Positions 11,451 to 20,730 of a stretch of 64,000 nucleotides of DNA are shown here, piece after piece. The stretch is taken from assembly GCA_963556145.1 (NCBI GenBank), contig OY744472.1:496001-560000 (forward strand), read 5' to 3'. Origin of the DNA: Hygrocybe punicea (Eukaryota; Basidiomycota; Agaricomycetes; Agaricales; Hygrophoraceae). Below the pieces are notes generated by a model. The model had not been told where the DNA came from, did not search any database, and worked only from the letters and a program-made list of their open reading frames with translations. How positions within the stretch are numbered: position 1 is the stretch's first letter; the number at the start of each line of letters is the position of its first letter. Both the position numbers and the translations under genes were made by a program.

Positions 11451-11912
11451 TTTGTTGCTGTCCTCATTGTTGTCGTTGCCGTCCATGCTGTTGTTGTTGC
11501 CGTCCACACTGTCGTCGTTCCTGTGCTTGCTGTCATCGTTGCCGTCCCCGTGGTTGTCGTTCCGGTCCCCGTGGTTGTCGTTCCGGTACTCGTGGTTGTC
11601 GTTCCGGTCCCCTGCCGCTGCTGCTGCTGTTCGGGCTGCTGCTGCTCTTGCCATTGCCGTTGCCGTTGCAGGCTTCGCCTCGGCGCAGTAACGACTGCAA
11701 GGCATTAGTAGTACATAAAATAAGCAAAAAATCACTGATGACTTACCGTTGTCATCCTTTTCTTCCTCACCGTCGTCCGCGTCTGGGTCTTCATCGTCTG
11801 GGTCTTTGTCATCGTCGACCGCGTCCGCATCTGCGTCAACCCTGTCTTTGTCTCCGCCAACCCAGTCTCCATCGTCCGCTGTTTTGCGTGGGAAGTGTTT
11901 GAACAAATCCAC
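11228..11912 (-). CDS. Spliced Asp-rich/Gln-rich low-complexity protein (left-arm copy)
   Basis: Exons 11912-11747 and 11694-11228, separated by a 52-bp GT-AG intron (GTAAGTCATCAGTG at the donor, CTAATG branch-like site, CCTTGCAG acceptor). Spliced length is 633 nt, giving 210 aa. Exon 1 encodes MDLFKHFPRKTADDGDWVGG followed by an acidic tract; exon 2 begins VVTAPRRSLQRQRQ and continues as Gln/Thr/Arg low complexity. The inverted twin is 17345-18029, and a diverged copy with a 52-bp intron of the same sequence type is at 63.7 kb. The preserved intron argues for a real transcribed gene, but I recognise no family or function. Confidence 0.5.
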
Positions 11913-12809
11913 ACCAAGGGTTTCCGGAGTGCGTCGTTGATCGGGAAATTACCTTGTTGTCCTTTAGGAACAAGGATTTAGCTCTTTAATAACTCTGGGG
12001 TATTCCTGTTGGGTGGTTGGGTTGTGGTGTGAATCCTATCAAAGGTTAGCTTTGAGGGATACAACAAATACTTGACAATAATATAAGTCAGATGTATGAC
12101 TTATAGAGGATGAGTGAACAGTGAGGTCTTCCCTACTGAAGGTAAAGACTTTGAGTGACAAGAGGTATGTGAGAGTATAAGCGGATAATAACTCAAGCAA
12201 GTATGAACAGTGTAAGATGAATGAGTGTACAACAGTCAAGTATACAAGTAGCAAGTATACAATGAGCAGAGGTACAATAGAGATGAGCGATAGATTATGG
12301 ACGATGGGCGATAGGCGATGGGCGATGGGCGAGTGTAACAGTAGATGTCAAACAAAAGGGAGGTGTGACAAAATACTATGTACAGAATGAATGAACTGAA
12401 CAATAGGCAAGTAGGATTGATAATCAAGATATCAGACTTTATTCCGAAGCTTCAAACGCACATTGGCTACTAGTGCAGAATAAAGTACTGGGATATCTTT
12501 GGTGATGACCAATAGAACTTGAAAGAAAATGAATGTGACTGTACTACGTGACAGAACACAAGGAATATATATCAAACAAGTAATAAGGGAGTATCAATAA
12601 ATCTGAGATTGATATCCTTAAACAAATGAATGATGACTTGTACTGCAATTGGTATTTGGGTACTAGCTACTACCAAAGTAGGTAATACAAACAAATACAG
12701 ATGGGGTGAATCAGAATCTGGGAGAGGGACTGTCCTGTGACTGGGCCTGTCAGATTAGGTGACTGGGCCATCTCCAGCAGAAACTGGGCTCTATATATAC
12801 CTATTCTAC

Positions 12810-13175
12810 AGCAGGAGTCATACTGAGTCATAGAATGGTATATCAAATGGAGAGCATAGGATATGACTCATAGGGAGTCATATAGAGGAGAGGCATAGGT
12901 TTATGACTCATAAGGAGTCATAATGATGAAAGGCATGGGGGGTTATGACTCATAAGGAGTCATAAGAAAGGAAGGCATGCGTTTGTGACTCATACAGAGT
13001 CAATTAATGAGTCACATAGGTATTATAATCAAAGGAGGGGGCATAATGAGTCAGAAATAGTCATAATTAGTCATGGGTGGTCATAATGAGTCATGGGGGG
13101 TCATGAGTATGTCATAAGGGTCATAATTTGTCATGAATAGACCAATGAGTCACATTTGATGGGAGTGAGTCATGT
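12810..13175. promoter_or_regulatory. Cluster of TGACTCA sites (left arm, within the solo LTR)
   Basis: At least ten TGACTCA/TGAGTCA heptamers in about 365 bp, many arranged as palindromic TGACTCATAAGGAGTCATA units. This is the Gcn4/AP-1 bZIP consensus. The mirrored cluster is at 16082-16447. A dense cluster in an LTR suggests an enhancer; binding is inferred only. Confidence 0.5.
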
Positions 13176-13485
13176 TGCTGGTCCAATCTTGGGTGTGTGA
13201 ATCAAAGGCAAGGGCTGTGCCAGGCTATGCTTCTAGAATCATCTTCCTGAGGCTGTGCTTCTTGATCAATTGATGCCATGCCATGTGTGTATCCTTATCA
13301 GTTAAGAAAAAGATAAGATCTGGGCTGGGCTGTATTTGATCAATTGATATGAAATGTGATGTGCTTCTTGATCAGGGAATGATGGGTGGCATGTGTTATC
13401 TCTATGATTGGAGATAAGGATGTGGCTGTGCTTCTTGTGCTTCTTTGGCCTCTGATAAGATGTTTTGGGGGCCTTATCAGTTAAG

Positions 13486-13665
13486 ATAAGGGTATTCCTT
13501 CATTTCCTCTGCATAGATAAGGGTTTTCTTGCATGTCCCTTCTGTAGATAAGGGTTTCCTTGCATGTCCCTTGTATAGATAAGGGTTTCATGTATGTCCT
13601 ATGTGCAGATAAGGATTTCCTGTGTGTCCTATATGCAGATAAGGGTATTCCTTTCTACTCCATAT
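13486..13665. promoter_or_regulatory. Tandem AGATAAGGG repeats (left arm)
   Basis: Five to six imperfect ~39-bp units, each with (A)GATAAGG and a GCATGTCC-like half. GATAAG is the GATA-factor consensus. The mirrored copy is at 15592-15771. They lie inside the solo-LTR block. Confidence 0.5.
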
Positions 13666-14445
13666 GCAGATGAGGGCATTCCAGTATGAATGGTCCTTGT
13701 AATGTGATGTGTGCTGTAGGGATGGTGACTAGTGACAGCATATTACTATGTTTTGATCCGAATCCTGTTTGGATCATGACACCGCGCCATCCCCATACTG
13801 TTGTGGATCCCATCTCCCATCGTCGTCCTCGTTCTCGTCGTTCCAGTCCCCGTGTCCGTCATTGCCATCCCCGTTCTTGTCGCTCCAGTCTGTCATTCCG
13901 GTCCCCATTCGGTTCTCATCGTTGCTGTCCCCCCTCTCTTCGTTCCGGTCCTCGTTGTTGTCGTTCCGGTCCTCGTTGTCGCCATTCCCGGAACCATGGT
14001 TGTTGCCCTCTTATGGGCCTCGTGTCGTTGGCTGTCGATGTTGATGTGGTAATGTTCACGGTCGTCTGACGTGACATTGCCGGAAAAGACCTAAAAAGTA
14101 CGTGGAATTAGTTAATAAAAATAAATCAAACAAACTTAAAATGAAACTTAGCCTGGTGCTCTTCCGCAGCCTTGTGTCTGTGATCGTGGTTGCAAAGAAA
14201 GAGTGACGTGGCTTGAACTCGCACGAGAATTTCAACCGGCGTTTGCCGATTTCCTAAACGGGGCCAAATTGCCATATTGGTACAGGTGGCTGGATTTTCT
14301 TATTGCTATTACATGCTGTATAACACCTCAATGGCCAGGGCAAGACCCAGAAGGGATGTAAGTATCCCATACCCACAAGTATGGTAAATTTTGTATTTTA
14401 TTTGAGCCTACAGAGAGAGCTATTCACAATGGATTTGAGCCCTCT

Positions 14446-14811
14446 GCCAAAATTGGACCCTTAAACACCCAACTTTGCGAGTATACATCTAGAAAATCTA
14501 AAATTAATTCTAGCAGTACTAGGTGATGTGTGCTTCATTGTTACAATAAGTGCCTGGCAGTTAGTAGTCCAGGAAATGTGCTGTAGCCAACAAATGGTAA
14601 AGCTGTGAGTTGCGTGACTTGAATCCAAATAACGGGACTTTGATTGAACAGCCAATAATTTATTAATGTGAAGTTCCACACACATTTGTCCTACAACACA
14701 TTTCCTGGACTNNNNNNNNNNNNNNNNNNNNNNNNNNNNNNNNNNNNNNNNNNNNNNNNNNNNNNNNNNNNNNNNNNNNNNNNNNNNNNNNNNNNNNNNN
14801 NNNNNNNNNNN
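14446..14811. other. Fold-back spacer with assembly gap
   Basis: 266 bp of spacer sequence (14446-14711) followed by exactly 100 N (14712-14811), the usual placeholder for a gap of unknown size. The contig end is itself the second arm of a 21-bp inverted repeat (14566-14586 and 14691-14711, one mismatch), which may be why assembly stopped there. Confidence 0.95.
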
Positions 14812-15475
14812 AGAGGGCTCAAATCCATTGTGAATAGCTCTCTCTGTAGGCTCAAATAAAATACAAAATTTACCATACTTGTGGGTATGGGATACTTACA
14901 TCCCTTCTGGGTCTTGCCCTGGCCATTGAGGTGTTATACAGCATGTAATAGCAATAAGAAAATCCAGCCACCTGTACCAATATGGCAATTTGGCCCCGTT
15001 TAGGAAATCGGCAAACGCCGGTTGAAATTCTCGTGCGAGTTCAAGCCACGTCACTCTTTCTTTGCAACCACGATCACAGACACAAGGCTGCGGAAGAGCA
15101 CCAGGCTAAGTTTCATTTTAAGTTTGTTTGATTTATTTTTATTAACTAATTCCACGTACTTTTTAGGTCTTTTCCGGCAATGTCACGTCAGACGACCGTG
15201 AACATTACCACATCAACATCGACAGCCAACGACACGAGGCCCATAAGAGGGCAACAACCATGGTTCCGGGAATGGCGACAACGAGGACCGGAACGACAAC
15301 AACGAGGACCGGAACGAAGAGAGGGGGGACAGCAACGATGAGAACCGAATGGGGACCGGAATGACAGACTGGAGCGACAAGAACGGGGATGGCAATGACG
15401 GACACGGGGACTGGAACGACGAGAACGAGGACGACGATGGGAGATGGGATCCACAACAGTATGGGGATGGCGCGG

Positions 15476-17319
15476 TGTCATGATCCAAACAGGATTCGGA
15501 TCAAAACATAGTAATATGCTGTCACTAGTCACCATCCCTACAGCACACATCACATTACAAGGACCATTCATACTGGAATGCCCTCATCTGCATATGGAGT
15601 AGAAAGGAATACCCTTATCTGCATATAGGACACACAGGAAATCCTTATCTGCACATAGGACATACATGAAACCCTTATCTATACAAGGGACATGCAAGGA
15701 AACCCTTATCTACAGAAGGGACATGCAAGAAAACCCTTATCTATGCAGAGGAAATGAAGGAATACCCTTATCTTAACTGATAAGGCCCCCAAAACATCTT
15801 ATCAGAGGCCAAAGAAGCACAAGAAGCACAGCCACATCCTTATCTCCAATCATAGAGATAACACATGCCACCCATCATTCCCTGATCAAGAAGCACATCA
15901 CATTTCATATCAATTGATCAAATACAGCCCAGCCCAGATCTTATCTTTTTCTTAACTGATAAGGATACACACATGGCATGGCATCAATTGATCAAGAAGC
16001 ACAGCCTCAGGAAGATGATTCTAGAAGCATAGCCTGGCACAGCCCTTGCCTTTGATTCACACACCCAAGATTGGACCAGCAACATGACTCACTCCCATCA
16101 AATGTGACTCATTGGTCTATTCATGACAAATTATGACCCTTATGACATACTCATGACCCCCCATGACTCATTATGACCACCCATGACTAATTATGACTAT
16201 TTCTGACTCATTATGCCCCCTCCTTTGATTATAATACCTATGTGACTCATTAATTGACTCTGTATGAGTCACAAACGCATGCCTTCCTTTCTTATGACTC
16301 CTTATGAGTCATAACCCCCCATGCCTTTCATCATTATGACTCCTTATGAGTCATAAACCTATGCCTCTCCTCTATATGACTCCCTATGAGTCATATCCTA
16401 TGCTCTCCATTTGATATACCATTCTATGACTCAGTATGACTCCTGCTGTAGAATAGGTATATATAGAGCCCAGTTTCTGCTGGAGATGGCCCAGTCACCT
16501 AATCTGACAGGCCCAGTCACAGGACAGTCCCTCTCCCAGATTCTGATTCACCCCATCTGTATTTGTTTGTATTACCTACTTTGGTAGTAGCTAGTACCCA
16601 AATACCAATTGCAGTACAAGTCATCATTCATTTGTTTAAGGATATCAATCTCAGATTTATTGATACTCCCTTATTACTTGTTTGATATATATTCCTTGTG
16701 TTCTGTCACGTAGTACAGTCACATTCATTTTCTTTCAAGTTCTATTGGTCATCACCAAAGATATCCCAGTACTTTATTCTGCACTAGTAGCCAATGTGCG
16801 TTTGAAGCTTCGGAATAAAGTCTGATATCTTGATTATCAATCCTACTTGCCTATTGTTCAGTTCATTCATTCTGTACATAGTATTTTGTCACACCTCCCT
16901 TTTGTTTGACATCTACTGTTACACTCGCCCATCGCCCATCGCCTATCGCCCATCGTCCATAATCTATCGCTCATCTCTATTGTACCTCTGCTCATTGTAT
17001 ACTTGCTACTTGTATACTTGACTGTTGTACACTCATTCATCTTACACTGTTCATACTTGCTTGAGTTATTATCCGCTTATACTCTCACATACCTCTTGTC
17101 ACTCAAAGTCTTTACCTTCAGTAGGGAAGACCTCACTGTTCACTCATCCTCTATAAGTCATACATCTGACTTATATTATTGTCAAGTATTTGTTGTATCC
17201 CTCAAAGCTAACCTTTGATAGGATTCACACCACAACCCAACCACCCAACAGGAATACCCCAGAGTTATTAAAGAGCTAAATCCTTGTTCCTAAAGGACAA
17301 CAAGGTAATTTCCCGATCA
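15476..17319 (+). repeat. Probable solo LTR (right-arm copy)
   Basis: Inverted copy of 11938-13781, reading TGTCATGATCC...CCCGATCA on the plus strand. The TG/CA ends and internal homology to the gypsy LTR support the call. Confidence 0.6.
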
Positions 17320-17344
17320 ACGACGCACTCCGGAAACCCTTGGT

Positions 17345-18029
17345 GTGGATTTGTTCAAACACTTCCCACGCAAAACAGCGGACGATGGAGACTGGGTTGG
17401 CGGAGACAAAGACAGGGTTGACGCAGATGCGGACGCGGTCGACGATGACAAAGACCCAGACGATGAAGACCCAGACGCGGACGACGGTGAGGAAGAAAAG
17501 GATGACAACGGTAAGTCATCAGTGATTTTTTGCTTATTTTATGTACTACTAATGCCTTGCAGTCGTTACTGCGCCGAGGCGAAGCCTGCAACGGCAACGG
17601 CAATGGCAAGAGCAGCAGCAGCCCGAACAGCAGCAGCAGCGGCAGGGGACCGGAACGACAACCACGAGTACCGGAACGACAACCACGGGGACCGGAACGA
17701 CAACCACGGGGACGGCAACGATGACAGCAAGCACAGGAACGACGACAGTGTGGACGGCAACAACAACAGCATGGACGGCAACGACAACAATGAGGACAGC
17801 AACAAAGATGGCAAGGCAGCGGCAGGACCAGGACCAGGACCAGGACCAGGAGCGGGAACGGCAGCAGCAGCGGGACCGGCAACGGCAACGGCAACAGCAG
17901 CAGCACCGGCCACAGCAGCAGCACCAGCAGCGTGAACAGCAGCAGCAGCCACAATGGCAATGGCAACGGCGGCAACGGCAACGGCAGCAGCATGAACTGC
18001 AGCACCAGCAACAGCAGACACGACAATGA
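17345..18029 (+). CDS. Spliced Asp-rich/Gln-rich low-complexity protein (right-arm copy)
   Basis: Exons 17345-17510 and 17563-18029 (166 + 467 nt = 633 nt, 210 aa plus stop); the phase-1 junction falls in the Val of ...DN-VVTAPRRSLQR. Identical to the left-arm copy. A probable solo LTR ends at 17319, only 25 bp before the ATG, and could supply or disrupt the promoter. The acidic exon-1 tract and Gln-rich exon 2 would be disordered. No known domain is visible. Confidence 0.5.
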
Positions 18030-18094
18030 CAACGGCAACGGTAGCAGCAGCAGCAGCGACGACGACGGCAGCAACAGCAGCGACGGCAACAGCA

Positions 18095-18136
<42 letters not shown>

Positions 18137-18250
18137 GCAACGGCAACGGCAGCAGCAGCAGCGGCAACGGCAGCAGCAGCAGTGGCAACGGCAACGGCAG
18201 CAGCAACAGCGGCAACGGCAATGGCAGCAACAGCAGCAATGGCAACAGCA

Positions 18251-18282
<32 letters not shown>

Positions 18283-19789
18283 GGCAACGGCAACGGCAGC
18301 GTGAACCGCAGCAGCAGCAGCAGACACGACAATGGCAACGGCAACGGCAGCAGCAGCGGTGGTAATGAACCCGACCGTCGGGGTGGCTCAGCAATGAGAC
18401 GAGGGCAGGGTGATTCCCTGCCCTCGTTATATCATTATTATTGTATTTTGTACCTATTATACATAGTGAGACGAGGGCAGGATTCCTGCCCTCGTTATAT
18501 CATTATTATTGTATTTTGTACCTATTATACATAGTGAGACGAGGGCAGGATTCCTGCCCTCGGAATATGATGATTATTACCACTCACGTGTCACATGATT
18601 AATGCAACGCGACAGGTCACATGATTGATGAGACGCGACATGTCACAAGTGTGATGTAACGTTTGGACGGCCCAACGTGACATCACACTTTGTGACATGT
18701 GGTCAACAAACACATTAAGTCACATGAACAAATAAGTACAAGCCCATCAAACACGGTTGAGATTTTCTCCTTACCTCACAACCACCACTACCACTTTTGA
18801 TGACACTACAGGATCCTTGGTTATTGTACCGGGCAACAACCAGAGATTCTGTAGTGTCATAGTCCTAACTGGTAGGTGATTTCCTCAGGCTTTGTTGCTG
18901 ACGTCTGTTCACTTCACAGGACTACTTGATTATTGTGGTATGTTCTTCTTTTTCACCGTCAGGTATCTTCTTTGGTATGTTTGCATCCAGATGAGTGATT
19001 AATTTGTATTACCCCATTACTGACAGTATCTTTTGTTGAAGTTATCTGTTCAACTTGAATGAACATTGTGGCATCTCTGCGTGCCAACTGTTGGTGTCTG
19101 GTCCTCAGAAATGAGTGCTTGTCACTGTACAGGTCTTCAGGAATGAAAGGGCAGGTGAATCCCCCTGATTTCCTTGCCGGGCAACCTACTTGTAGTGGGC
19201 CTGGTGGCATCATTGAAAGTTGACCAGGTAAGTCTCACTATTACTTTTAAGCCTCCCTTTAGTGACATTGAGACCAGGTAATATTGTTAGTTTAGTTGAT
19301 TTCAGTATCCATTTTTGGTTATTTGTTCGCAAAATTTTTGTTAGTATTTTCTTTGTCAGTCAGTCTTGATCAAGAAGGAGAAGAGCTCCTCCTTTGAGAT
19401 CAAGACTGAATGGCGTTGGTGTCTTGCTTGTTATCCTTTCAGAGGCATTTGTGACACAGTAGCAGTACTTGTTGTAATGTTAAGCTGTTAATGTCTGAGA
19501 AGGAATTTATTGCATTTTATCGGTGTAAACCCTAACCCTATGTCACAAGGTCAGCCGTATCATGGCTGGCCATTATATCTCTGGCACTGGTCAATCCATG
19601 ACCCACAACCAGCCAGAGACCCATTAGGAACAGCCAACCAATGTGCCATGACCAGCCAATGTATTCTGAGTGTTGGCCAATGCATATCATGTTGACAGCT
19701 GATGTAATTAGAGCTGTGGCCATCCCAATGTAGCTGGAGCTTTGGCCAACCCAGGTGCTATGGCCATGTCATATGACCAAAGCTTTCGC

Positions 19790-20615
19790 CAACCCATGTT
19801 CCATGGCTACACCCAGTACAGTCAGCCAATCCATGTCTCATGGCCAGCCAATAAACGAACAGAGGTCAGCCAATCCATGTTCCATGTCCAGCCGAAATAC
19901 CCAGACCATCGGCCAATCCATAGCCTAAATACCCAGACCTGTTGGCCAATCCATCTCCCATGGCCAGCCAAAATACCCAGACCATTTGGCCAACCCATGT
20001 TCCATGGCCAAGTGAAATACCGAGACTGGTTGGCCAATCCACGTTCCATGGCCAGCCGAGATACCCAGGGAAGTCGGCCAATCCATGTTCCATGGCCAGC
20101 CAAGATACCCAGCCCGGTCGGCCAATCCAAGTTCCATGGCCAGCCAAAATACCCAGGGCAGTCGGCCAATCCATGTTCCATGGCCAACCAAGATACCCAG
20201 CCCGGTCGGCCAATCCACCTCCCATGGCCAGCCGAAATACCCAGACCCATCGGCCAATCCATGTTCCATGGCCAACCAAAATACCCAGACTGGTCGGCCA
20301 ATCCACATTCCATGGCCACCCGAAATACCCAGACCGGTCGGCCAATCCATGTTCCATGGCCAACCAAAATACCCAGACTGGTCGGCCAATCCACCTCCCA
20401 TGGCCAGTGGAAATACCTAGCCCAGTCGGCCAATCCATGTTTCATGGCCAGCCGAAATACCCAGACCCATCGGCCAATCCATGTTCCATGGCCAGCCAAG
20501 ATACCCAGCCAGGTCAGCCAATCCACGTTCCATGGCCAGCCGAAATACCCAGCCAGGTCGGCCAATCCATGTTCCATGGCCAGCCAATATATCCCTCTGC
20601 TTCGGCCAACCCATG
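19790..20615. repeat. 44-bp tandem array, right arm
   Basis: Inverted copy of the array at 8598-9470 with one unit fewer and several base differences, for example around 20400-20450 compared with 8820-8880. Confidence 0.95.
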
Positions 20616-20730
20616 CTTCTCCGAACATGGAACCCTCGGCCAAGCCATCTGCCCTGGAGAAAGATATTGGTCGGCCGAGATAAGCCAGCCCACTTGGAGT
20701 GGGAATTGTCCATCTCGGCTGACCCATGTA

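Larger units (their letters stand above)
11938..13781 (-). repeat. Probable solo LTR of a related gypsy family (left arm)
   Basis: An 1844-bp block that begins TGATCGGG and ends GGATCATGACA on the plus strand. It shares with the gypsy LTR the terminal CATGACA, the segment CGAAGCTTCAAACGCACATT, a GAGACTTTGAGT-like segment and an inverted TATATATA box. No matching target duplication is visible. It interrupts a low-complexity coding-like stretch that resumes on the other side. Confidence 0.6.
8455..14445 (+). repeat. Left arm of the fold-back (5991 bp)
   Basis: Inverted counterpart of 14812-20758. For inner positions the two coordinates sum to 29257. It is 44 bp longer than the right arm, exactly one unit of the terminal array. 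Differences I saw are confined to the outer array and the terminal ~50 bp; ORFs in the inner arm are identical. Confidence 0.9.

Noticed and set aside
10863..11902. Poly-Cys, poly-Leu and poly-Ala ORFs of 250-330 aa
   Set aside because: All frames of the GCT/GCC tract are open. Only the frame supported by the conserved intron was kept. The mirror set at 17355-18394 was rejected for the same reason.
13686..14069. 127-aa ORF in the left arm (identical at 15188-15571)
   Set aside because: It starts in the solo-LTR end and runs antisense through the GACAACG-type repeat; only the opposite strand reads as the Asp/Asn-rich coding-like sequence shared with 63 kb.
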